From Todiramphus chloris collaris (Eukaryota; Chordata; Aves; Coraciiformes; Alcedinidae), in NCBI GenBank assembly GCA_025345505.1, contig JANVCC010000022.1:27570375-27634374 (forward strand): 64,000 nt of DNA, written 5' to 3'. Position 1 is the first letter of the stretch; every line of letters starts with the position of its first letter. Of this stretch, positions 12,501 through 22,638 are shown in pieces. The notes beneath the pieces were generated by a model. It did not search any database and was not told where the DNA came from. It saw only the letters and a program-made list of their open reading frames with translations. The position numbers and the translations under genes were made by a program.

Positions 12501-12824
12501 GACTGAGAAAACTCGTTCAGTTTTTTGTCACAGCTCATGCTTTTGAGACCACTGACTGTTCTTGTGTTCTTATTTCCCCTTTCTTCACTCAGTTCACTTT
12601 TTTTTTTTCCTTTTATATATCTTATTCCAGACTGGACATGATACTTCACACCAGGAAGGAGGAATTACCCACTTTTTTGCTTTTCTTGTGACCTTCCCCT
12701 TACATCTTTATCTCAGAATAAAGTTCAATTTCCTGTATGATACTATTGAATTTATTTTTGTAATCCTAACCTGCAGGTCCAGGTGTGACTGCTGCTACAG
12801 AACCTCAGTTTCTTTCATCATATT
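9533..12824. other. non-coding, nothing recognised
   Basis: Unique-looking DNA with a T-rich run near 10455-10475. The longest open frame is 159 codons on the plus strand (11232-11711). It is Ser- and Lys-rich, has no domain I recognise and no clear splice context, so I do not call it a gene. A 128-codon minus-strand frame at 9406-9792 is partly antisense to the CR1 fragment and is also rejected. Confidence 0.55.
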
Positions 12825-13035
12825 AAAGTTATTCTTCTGACTCTATTTCTCCATTAATTTCAAGATAATTTTGGCACTGATCCCTGCCTCCAAAGTGCTG
12901 ACAGCCCCTTCCAGCCTGGTATCACTCTGCAAATTGAGTAAGTAGCACAATGACTCCTACATCCAGGTCGTTAAAGTAGAATTGAATGGGATTGGACTGA
13001 TGTTTGACCCAAAGAGCTGCTTTTCCAAAAAGTTT
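12825..13035 (-). mobile_element. ancient CR1-type LINE relic (RT region)
   Basis: Read on the minus strand, the stretch resembles the CR1 reverse-transcriptase segment: an ISPIPFNS-like piece, then FNDLDVGV, TQFA and a degraded DDTR block (about 12919-12935), then a GAVSTLEAGI-like piece. The active-site FADD motif is broken by an inserted base that shifts the frame into a stop. The degree of decay points to an old copy belonging to the deep amniote CR1 lineages rather than the recent avian ones. Limits are approximate and the call rests on motif order. Confidence 0.65.
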
Positions 13036-14198
13036 TGCATTTTGCAATAATTGTCCCTGGACCACACCTGAGTAACTTGCTTATGCAAGTATTATAATTC
13101 ACAGTGTTTATGGCAGCTAAGATACATCTTAACTTGTGCACTAGCCAAGTGAGTGAGAAGTCTGGAAATTATTCACTTGCATAGGTCAGTCATATAATGA
13201 AAGCTTAGAAAGGTCAGGACACCAAGTGATGTATGGGTGGTGCTGAGGTCTCAGGGACCTGGGGAGATAAGAGCAAGACAGAGGATCATCTCTTTGCTCT
13301 TCTTCCTCTGGCTCTAACTGGATTAAGGTCTCTTGGAGCATTTCCTGGAGCAACTTTGTCAGTATCTGGAGGCAAGTGAAGAAGCAGCAGCTCATCATTA
13401 TCATCAAGGCCTCTTCTTGTGGTCCTCTTAATGACCACTTAGCAGGCATAGAGAAATTTCATTTCAAATGAGTCCTGGGTTCTGGAAACACTGGAAAGCT
13501 GCATCAGGCAGAGATACATGGAATTTGAGTACTTGGTTGTTTCACAAAGTCTTGATTTGCTGTTCCTTGGTGCAAACCTCCAGTATCTTCAGTACTCCAT
13601 GAATGGCACAGAGGCCTGTCAGAGTTCCCACACTGTGTGTTTCACTGGTATAGCCAGAAAAGCTAATTTAAACAAAGATTTTTTATTTTTTTTTTAGACA
13701 GAAGGAAAGCAATCTGTCTGAAAAGCAAACTTTCAGAGGCTGAATTCCAGAGAAACTCTCCCAAAATCTTACACTCAGACAAAAAAAAAAAACAACCCAA
13801 ACAAACCAAAACATCCATAACAAAACCAAACACAAAAGAGGCCAGGAAGACAGACTATACCTGCTCATTTACAAGACAGGTGGTAATACTTGCCACTCCT
13901 CAGAAAGAATCCCACACTACTCTCTAAAGTTTCCTCTGAGGAAAAGAAGTGGTTTTTGTCCCTATTGATTTCCCCAGGTTCCCAGAATGAAGGAAGAAGG
14001 CGGGTCTGGGTCACACCTATGCTCATTCACAACTGACTGGACTCAACCCCTAATTAGAATAAGAAGCTTGTATGGTTTTTAGGGCACACTCACCTGCCTG
14101 AAAGCTACACACTGTTCCTTGGATATTGAGGGGTGTTTTGGGGTTTGAAAAGCTGTGTTTTTCAGGAAAGGTTGTAAGCCCAAGTACTAGATTTTTAA
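13036..14198. other. non-coding; T-rich and A-rich runs
   Basis: No gene recognised. It contains a T run near 13680-13695 and, about 90 bases later, an A-rich stretch with ACAAAACCAAAC-like words (13781-13835). The two could pair in a stem but also fit chance low complexity. Confidence 0.5.
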
Positions 14199-14220
14199 TT
14201 TTTTTTTTTTTTTTTTTTTT
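14199..14220. repeat. T22 homopolymer
   Basis: A pure run of 22 T follows AATTTTTAA-like sequence. It could be a reverse-complement poly(A) tail of an unrecognised minus-strand retrocopy, but the flanks show no known element. Confidence 0.95.
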
Positions 14221-16599
14221 CCTCCCCACAGTATTTCACCCTAAAATTTACTTTGCAAAGTAAACTTAACTGCAGGTCTTCTGCTTAGTTTTTCCCTTTC
14301 CTATCCAAACACTTCACAAGAGAAATCTTTTGGTTTTAGCATCAGTTGATTTACAATCATTAAAAAAAAATAAATTAAAACTATTTGTTTTGCCCTGTGG
14401 ATTGTTCAGGAACTGCATTCCAAACTTACCAAGGCTGTCTGGTGCAGCAATCACACAAGCTGAATTGAATCTGACCTTTGTTTACTTGTGTGGCAGGATC
14501 CCCTGTATCTCTGCTGTATTTCACACAGTGGGAGGTCAGTGTGGCCTTTCCAAGGTCAAGCTCGCTGCTGAAGACCAATGGCTCTCCTGCTGAGGAGATG
14601 TCACAAGGCATCTAGTTAAGTTTGCAGCAATGTAAACTTGTCAACTGTCGAGGAGGCTCTGGCAGTTTAAGTGTGTTTGGCCGAGGAAGACCCTCACTGC
14701 CTCGAATTCATTTACTTCTCTGCAGGGGGTAACAAGGAGAAACAGGCTGAGACAGATGGAAGTGAAAGAATCTGTGAAATTGCCAATCCTCCTATCAAAA
14801 TGGTAACAGGAGTATAAACTGTCTCCTGGAACTACATGTCAGTGGGCTTAACCTGTAGTCTTGGATCTCAACTCAACAGGCTGCTAGGGAAATTGGGATC
14901 TGACCTGAATTAATCTCCTATGCAGAGGAAAAGGCTGTATGAGGCACCTGGGGCTTGTCTTTGCACCCTCTAGTATCTACTGCTGAATTTAATGAGAGGA
15001 GAAAAACGAAGTTTATTGGAACTCGGCTTCAAAATAGATGTAAAAATATTGTCAGAACTGATAGATTGAGGAAAGGGTTTCAGGAGTGAGGACCAATGGA
15101 AATGACCCTCTGGGAAGGGCTGTTGCTAGAGGATGTGCATGAGCGTGCAGCACTGTGTAAATTTCTAGCTGCCATGGAGCTGTTTGAAAACAGTGGAGCT
15201 GAGTAGGAATGGCCTTATGCTGGAATCAGGAAGCCCTACTTTGCAACTTTTTGGTGGTAATTAGATTCACCCAATCAGCCTCTTAATTAATGCAGCTATT
15301 TTGGTCATGGGACAAGTTTAGATGTCTCTGCATTGACCTCCACTGCACAGCAGAAAAATGGGGAGGTGATCAGCTGTGCTCATTACTGAATTTATATGTA
15401 ACAAAAGAGCTTTGCAGAGGTGACTGGTATTTTACAGATGTGCAAACTGATGCAGAACACAATAAGGAACTTGCCCAAGTTTTCCAGCAGAGCAGCATCA
15501 AAGTCAAGGCTAGAATGGAGGTCCGTACATTCTGCCTCAGCTCTGTAAGAATGACTCTTCTCTGAAATGAGAATGCATAAGCACAACAAGTTCTTCCCAG
15601 ATCACATTCTGGTGTAGGATGCCAGAGACTCCCTTGGGTTATGTGTAAAGGCTGTAACAATACATTTCAGTTCAGCTTGGTAATAAGTGGAAATTTTTGC
15701 TGTTATTGTTATTTGCTCCACTGCACTTACATTTTCTGCATGCATTTGTTTTAGGTTGTTTTATGGCTTTAGCAAAATATTTTATCACATATTTAACTTT
15801 CAGCATATGCTCTGAATGCCCAGCAATCTTAAAACCACTTAAACCTCATGTTCAAAGTTAAGCAGGTACTTAACTGAACAGACACTCACATGTACACTAA
15901 ATGTTCAGTAAGAGTGTGACTATTGTGAAAAATTAAGACATACAGAAATGAGAACGAATCTTTATATATTGGTTCAAGAAGCATAATTCTAGTGATTGCA
16001 GAGGGATACACCAGGAGCTGGCTTTAAGCATTTCTTAGGATCAGGCATCAAGCTGGAGGTTCACCTTCTTTCTGCCCAGGTGTGGATCATCTACATTGGT
16101 CCATGCAGCTTTGCATGAGCCCCTGGCTCTCTGGAGCTTGAGATGTGACATCTGATCCACTGAGTTTGGTTCATGCAGTCCTGAAGTGGGGAAGGTCATG
16201 ATGTTGTCCTGCCACAGATGACACAGATATTCCTCTTCATCTTTTAAACCTCTTACACTTTTAAAGAAAGCTTGTTAGAAGGTGATCAGGTGATTCTTGT
16301 ACACAGTAGGCTTACTGCTCTCATGTGACATGGTGTAGCAGGGTCCATGTTTTGGCAAAGACATTGGAAATCTATTTAAGGACCAAATCTGCCGATGTGG
16401 GAAGAGCTGAGTAACCCCAAGCAGACATAGCATCCTGAATTTCAAATCAAGAAGGGACTGATTGACTCCATTTGTTATGGCTTTGATTCAGGGCCCTGTG
16501 GCAAAATGCAACCCAGACAGGTGAATCTGCTCCCCAGAGGAGCACAACTGTGGCACTGGAGAAGCCTTTTTTCTGAACTAAATGTCTCATTTTAGTCTG
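14221..16599. other. non-coding, nothing recognised
   Basis: Short overlapping open frames only. No repeat or RNA signature seen. Confidence 0.5.
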
Positions 16600-16805
16600 T
16601 ATTCAATAAGTGGTTGAAATATGTCTCTATTTAATGATGGTGAAAATTAAAGGTGTCCAGTAAAGGAGTTACAATTGTGTTTAGTGCTGAGACAATGAAC
16701 CTAGTTAAGATTCAATTTACTCTTCCCCTTTGTTCCTCTCTTCCAGTAATAAACGGTTAATTACCAATTAAAACATTTGTCAGCTTGCAGAAATCATAGT
16801 GATCA
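16600..16805. other. AT-rich non-coding block, candidate regulatory element
   Basis: The stretch holds TTCAATAAGTGGTTGAA, TTTAATGATGG, GTTAATTACCAATTAAAAC and similar words with homeodomain-core (TAAT/ATTA) density and no repeat similarity. This resembles vertebrate enhancer-type DNA. It is composition-based inference only. Confidence 0.2.
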
Positions 16806-19097
16806 CCATATTACCAGAAAGGTCTGACCCCTTTATTTTTCCAGATGAAAATATTTATTCTTTTACAGAAAATGCTGAGAGATCTCCTGGCTTGAACTGT
16901 CAAACCACAGCCTTTCTCCTCCTCTATGGCAGGGGTGTCATCTGACAGGATTTTGCCCATCTGCTGAGTGCCATGAACATGAGCTTCCTGCAGGGCAGCC
17001 TCATCCTTCATGTTGGTGTCTGCATGACCCGTTCTTCTCTGCCAGCAGGAGGTACCGGGCAGAGCAAAAGCTTAGCACCAGACCTGTCCCATCACTGTGA
17101 GGGAGTAGAGCCCCACAGCAAGGTCCCACATTTGAGCTGTGATTTGTGCTGACTTGTAGCAAAATTTTCTAAATATTGCCATTGCCAAAAGCCTTAAACC
17201 CTACAAACTCAAAACTACTCAACCCCAGCCTAATCCATACTTGCTCATCTTAGAGGAAGGACCAACAGGATGACTGGGCTGAGATGTTCCCTTTCCTCTG
17301 AGCACTGATTCATGCATTACAGAAGTAGAGTATTTTAAGAAGTCATTACAGAACCACCATTCATTTGTTATTGCCTGTGTTTAAAATGTTCAGTGGATCA
17401 TTAGGGAACCTCAGCCTTGAAGTTTTCACAGCGTGGGCCAGAAGCTGTCAAGTAAGCTACCTGCTCATATGGTTGTTGACTGGAGCATATATTTCAGTCC
17501 CAATTAATATGAGCATCGCAGTCAGGATCTCTTTGTTTCTTTATTTATTAGGGATGCTGGAAGAGACTGGATTGGTACAACCAGGCACAGGATATCAGTG
17601 TTGTACTTCTGTTGCTGCTATGTTATTCATCAAGATTTCCTGCAAACAGCAGTAACTGCTGATTCTCTGAGTCAAAGACACGGTAAGCACAAGACTAACA
17701 GCACCTTGCTATGTAAATGACGTGTGTATTATTAATAGACAGTAGTACTCATCTATTCTGTTTTACTATATGCCACTCCAAAACTCCAGGTGCTTTAAAA
17801 ATATGGATGAAAAGTATAATGATTTAAAAAACAAAACCAAAACCAAACAAAGAAGTCTGAGGAGACATAGCAGAGCATAGGAAAAACACAGCACATTTTG
17901 TAGACAGGTCTTCTTTTCAGGCTCCACATTTCCTCAATGAAATAATCTACTATCTGGGATTATTACCCAAGACAGTTTCCTCAAATTTAACAGCATTCTT
18001 ACTGAAGGACAAAAAAAGGGAAGGATGTGCCCCAGTAACTTGGAAATCTGCAGCATGGTCAGGGTACATACTAATCTGCTGAGCCTGGCACTTTACTGCA
18101 CAGAAACTATGTGTGCAAAAGGCATTTGCATATTTTCTCTGTCCCTGACAAGTCACACTCATAAAGCAATTAAAATTGTACCTTCTCTCTTGTAGCTGAA
18201 AAAGTAACAAACCCAGAACAACCCCATTCCCTTCACAAATATCCCCCCTATTTCCAGGAATGCTGACAAGAACCATTGAAGTCTAACAACTTGGGAAAAT
18301 TCATAATTAGGATGCAGTGTCATTGAGCTATGTGCTCGGTGTTTAACAAGAAGATCACAATGTAACAAGCATAGTTCTTGTGAGATGCTTGTAACAGTGA
18401 CCACTAGGGTTGCTCACTTCCAGTCTTTTTTTCATTCCGTTCATCCCTTAACTTGCCCTTCTACTCATTCCCTCTTCAGCAGAATATTTGAAGTTGGTGT
18501 AGCAGTATTTCTGTAATTTGCCTGTAAATAGGAAGCAAGGGATATTTCTTTTATGAAATAAATTTGATTTGGAATCTTTTTTCTTAATTAAAAGCCCTAA
18601 AGAGCCACCAGTTGCACAGCATATACATTTTCTCATAAACTTCTGGTGCCTCCTTGGTGACAAAGTCTCCGTTCTGGCTCGTCACTTGTCTGTAAAGTAG
18701 AATGCTTCCACAAGCTTTTATTCATTACCAAAATGATAGCTGAAGAGCAAAACAGAGGCATCATTACAGTCTTGATAGCAGAGTGCAGGAGTTGTCCGCA
18801 GTCTAACGGTTCCTGCAATTACATCTTGATTGAACGTGCTGATGAAGCTGTAGCCTCTTTCTTGAGTGCCATGTTGTGGGCACTTACTGGTGTCTACACA
18901 GGTACTCATCAACATGCGATGACTCAGATCTGACTGAGGAGTATAGTTTGAACAGATGAGAAAGGAAAAACCTAAATGGGGGAGTGTTTGCTTAGATTTT
19001 GCTTAGTCTTTTTGGAGTGTGTCTTGCATTGGACTTGCAGCCAACTAGTAGGGAGTGGAGAATGTTATCCAACATCTTTCCTTAGCTAAATATTAGC
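16806..19097. other. non-coding, nothing recognised
   Basis: Open frames up to 108 codons (minus, 17950-18276) carry no recognisable domain. The segment leads directly into an LTR at 19098. Confidence 0.5.
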
Positions 19098-19900
19098 TAT
19101 CTTGGTTTGAGCTAGAACAGAAACAATCCTGTTCAGTGACTTTATTTTTCAGCTAAGTCTCTTCAAAGTGACTGCACTTCCTGAAGTTAATGCATATTTT
19201 TGCAGACAGTGTCTGCTTCTAGCAGTGATAGCACTAGATGTTTATAGTTACTACCAAGGATGGGTATGCAGAAAGGCTCTTGCTTATACTTGCTCTAACA
19301 GAAACAAAGTTCACTGCTAAATCTTGTGTACCATGTTGAAGTGACATGAGTGAAGGGGTAAATAAGTAAAAAAAGTTGCACTCGTGTGGAGGAGCAAACA
19401 GGACGGATGAGCCAGACCTGACCAACAAGATATTCCATATAGGTCATATTCAGTAAAAAGCTGAGGGATCACAAGGGTTAAGCTTCATCTTCAATGGCCA
19501 TCATCCAAGAAGGGCTCTGCCCATTCTTCCTTCAATCCTGATTCATGCATTCCTGAATCCAGCTCCTAAATCTGGTTCCCATATGCTGCCGCCGAGTCAA
19601 ACTGGGACTTTTCCAGTGCCTGCCCATAGCATCAGTGGTGACGCTGATTGCCATTGGGAGATTGTGTTCGATATCAGGTTTGTATATATTTGTATATACT
19701 TAACTATTTTCATTATTTTCTTATTAGTATTATTATATTTTCTTTTTATTCTTATTGTTTCATTAAAGCTGCTTTAGATTTCTTTTACAATCCCTAAGTT
19801 TCTCTCCCTTGTTCTCTTTTTCTTTCCCTTTGGGAAGGGAGAGGGGTTAATAGACAGCGTGTCATTTGTCTAGTGGGCAGCCCAGCCCCAATCCTTGACA
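19098..19900 (+). mobile_element. solo LTR of an avian endogenous retrovirus
   Basis: The stretch begins with TATCTTGGTTTGAGCTAGAA, apparently a TG start mutated to TA, and ends CCTTGACA. Internal blocks match avian ERV LTRs: GACCAACAAGATATTCCATA, GTCATATTCAGTAAAAAGCT, CTTCAATGGCCATCATCCAA, a CAATCCTGATTCATGCATTCCTGAAT block, and a CATTAAAGCTGCTTTAG block (near 19761) that carries the probable polyadenylation signal. No gag, pol or env coding sequence adjoins it, so it is most likely a solo LTR left by LTR-LTR recombination. The flanks (TTAGC before, TAAGT after) do not give a clean target duplication, so it is old or the boundaries are slightly off. Confidence 0.82.
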
Positions 19901-21987
19901 TAAGTGCCTAGAAGATTTATCAAGACTAAGTCCCAAGCAAAAAGCATTTTCTGTATTTGAAAGTAAGAAATAGCTTTGGTCCTAAAGACCTACAAATCTA
20001 AAGAGACTATGAAAGGAGACATCTTGTGAAGGTTCTCTTCATTTTACAGGAAAATTGAGGCTCAGGAGCCCAAATGTTATAGACAAGATGCTGGGGCAGA
20101 GATGAGAGGAGAACCCATTCCTGATGTTTTTAGATGAATTCCAAGTTTTTTGTTAATCTGGGAGGGAGAAAAAATTTATGCATGTTGACACATACCAATG
20201 CTAGGTCCTGGATCCATTAGCTATCTGTGGACTGTGGCTGCCTTATTTAACCTTATTTTAGCTGTGTTTTTTCTCTCCCACGGCAGTAGAGGATGCTGAG
20301 TCCTCAAAGCCCTGAATGGGCTGAGCTGCTTACTGCTTTCTTAAGATACCATAACAGGGTCTTGTTGGATGCCATATGAGATAGTATAAAAATAACTCAT
20401 GGCTACCACAATCCTTTTGTCTCTCAAGCCTGAGCCAGAGCCTGTTGGAGACCATGAGTAATTTTCTATTAATTCTGGTGCACTTTGGATTAAGGAGCAA
20501 GTTTACATTTTTTTTTAATACACTCCTTTCTCTGATGTCAGTGTTACTCTATCAAATAGTTGAAAACAGCATATTAAAAAAAGAAATCAATAGTTCTTAG
20601 AGAAGTAATGAGTGAAACCTTAGTTATCAGTTTAGAGAGATGGAGAAAGGGTTTCAAGATGTGAAAACACTGACTAGCGAATCAGTCCTTCCCTCTCGGC
20701 TGCTGTCACTGAAGTCCAGATGATAGCTGAGCATCTCAAATGCTGGAGCCAAAGATCCTCAGTTCTGACAGATGGTTCATCACAGTGCAGAGTGGGGACT
20801 GGCTGCACAGAGGAGGATGTCTATTACCGTGTTGCTACAGCTGCTTCCTGCTGAAGTCTGCTACATGCCCATTGCTTTGTTAAAGGTTAGTTCATGCTGG
20901 GAAATTTTAATTGTCTATTATCTACCCAGAAGGAACTAACTATCTTAAATAGACCAAGGCAAAAAGCTTCTTTTTTCTGGATTTTTTTTTTTAATTGAGT
21001 GTTTTTGAAAGAGATTTGTACATTAGTCAAAGTAACATAATGGCAGTGATATGTTCATTGGGGAAGGAGACCCTGGGTTACACAGATCCACCAGCAATGA
21101 ATCTAAATAAAGTCAGGGAGAGTATCACTGACTACTACACTTCAATTATTATTGCAGTGATTGATAATGTGGGTGCTCAGCTAACGTGGCGACGTGCGTG
21201 GTCTAAAGGTCAGTAGCACAGCTGGTGAGGTGGAAAACCATTCTGTTGTGATGGGATATGCTGATGCTTCACGGTCTGATACACAGCTTTTGTAAATCAA
21301 GATTGATTTGGATTACAGTGCCCTGGTCCTGGGCTGTCCTACATGTGGTAGCTCTGCAGTTTGTCCAACTTCAGCCTTTTCAGGTTGAGTTGCTAACTTC
21401 TACTCACATGGCCATTTCAGTTTGGTGGTGTGGCTAGCCCCACTCATTTCTGATCCTTTCCCTTAGTTTTAAATGGAATTTTGGTTTCAGAAGAGAAATA
21501 GAATGGATTTATATGTCTCTGGCAGAAAAATAGTAACATAAGAAATCCTTTTGTAGGGAGATAGCAAGCTTACTCACTTCTGAGGAATACAATGTGATTT
21601 AATAAATAATTTGGAGAGGAGTGAGATGTAGTGAGATTTCTGGTAGTTCACTCACTTTTGTATCATGGGCAGAGCAGAAAAAGGTGAAAGACCCAAGGTG
21701 CATATTAGATAACCCATAATGATGAAGGATATAGTACAGTATATTAAAACATAAACGGTGCTAAGGGCACCTTTCAATGCAGATTAATGTTTCTGCTTTA
21801 TTTCAGCAGTTCAAAACAATTAAGATTACAGATTTTAGTCAGTGGCCAAGAAGCATGAATTTGGAGTAATAAGCATACAACTTAATGGATGAACAGGAGA
21901 CAGGTATATACCCATGAAGGAGCTTGAAGCTGTTCTGTTCCCACAGCCATGACTATCATATCTGAATGTAACTCATTGTTTTAGTCC
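19901..21987. other. non-coding between two LTRs
   Basis: About 2.1 kb of unique-looking DNA separates the two plus-strand LTRs. It contains no retroviral coding motif in any frame, so the LTRs are not the two ends of one provirus; their sequences also belong to different families. Confidence 0.65.
21983..21987. repeat. left target-site duplication AGTCC
   Basis: The five bases directly before the TG end of the LTR are identical to the five after its CA end, marking the ancestral integration site. Confidence 0.88.
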
Positions 21988-22633
21988 TGTTCTGGTTTCA
22001 GCTGGGATAGGTAAATTTTCTTCCTAGTTTCTGATATAGTGTTGCCTATGTGAGAATAATGTTGGTAGCACACTGATGTTTTAGTTGTTGCTAAGTAGTA
22101 CTTGTCCTAAGTTAAGGATTTTTTTGTTTTCCCATGCTCTGCCAGTGAGAAGGTGCACCAGAAGCTGGGAGGGAGCGTGGCCAGGACAGCTGACCCAAAC
22201 TGGTCAGAGGGATACTCTATACCACAGAACATCATGCTCAGTATAGAAACAGGGGGCTGCTGGCTGGGAGGGGTAGATTGCTGCTGGGCATCAGTCAGTG
22301 GGTGGTGAGAAATTGCATTGTGCATCACTTGTCTTTTCTTGGGGTTTATAATAATATTTTTATTTTATAATAATATTTTCTAATAATATTTATATAATTA
22401 TAATAATATTTATCTAATTATTTTATAATAATATTTATTTTATAATAATATTTTTTATTATGGATTATTATATTATTACTGTTATTATTATATTTTATTT
22501 TAGCTATTAAACCATTCTTATCTCAACCCATGTGTTTTACCTTTATTTCTGATTTTCCTCCTCATCCCACTACGAGCAGGGAGGAGTGAGAGTGGCTGTG
22601 TGGTGCTTGGTTTCTGGCTGGGGTTTAAACACA
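21988..22633 (+). mobile_element. solo LTR, ERVL-like, with intact ends and 5-bp target duplication
   Basis: The element starts TGTTCTGGTTTCAGCTGGGA and ends GGGGTTTAAACACA, giving canonical TG...CA termini. AGTCC lies immediately outside both ends (21983-21987 and 22634-22638), a 5-base target-site duplication. Internal landmarks of this avian LTR class are present: a GGACAGCTGACCCAAACTGG block, a GGGATACTCTATACCACAG block, ATCATGCTCAGTATA, a CTATTAAACCATTCTTATCTC block with the probable polyadenylation signal (22505-22511), and GAGTGGCTGTGTGGTGCTTG. A 5-base duplication is typical of ERVL-class rather than the 6-base ERVK class. No internal retroviral genes are present. An AT-rich repeat expansion interrupts it (22346-22503). 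Confidence 0.93.
22346..22503. repeat. AT-rich minisatellite-like expansion inside the LTR
   Basis: About 158 bases made almost only of A and T, with several spaced copies of TTATAATAATATTT and shorter TAATAATATTT units, then TTATTATTATATT-type sequence. It lies just upstream of the conserved CTATTAAACC polyadenylation block, where related LTRs carry ordinary T-rich sequence. It is therefore probably a local expansion after or during amplification of this copy or subfamily. Confidence 0.9.
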
Positions 22634-22638
22634 AGTCC
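22634..22638. repeat. right target-site duplication AGTCC
   Basis: Copy of the integration-site pentamer, immediately after the LTR's terminal CA. Confidence 0.88.

Noticed and set aside
13680-13835. T run and A-rich run as a transposon-like inverted pair
   Set aside because: Both are low-complexity runs without matching flanks or target duplication.
19901-21987. Internal region of a provirus between two LTRs
   Set aside because: The two LTRs are from different families, and no gag, protease, RT, integrase or env motif was seen in any frame.
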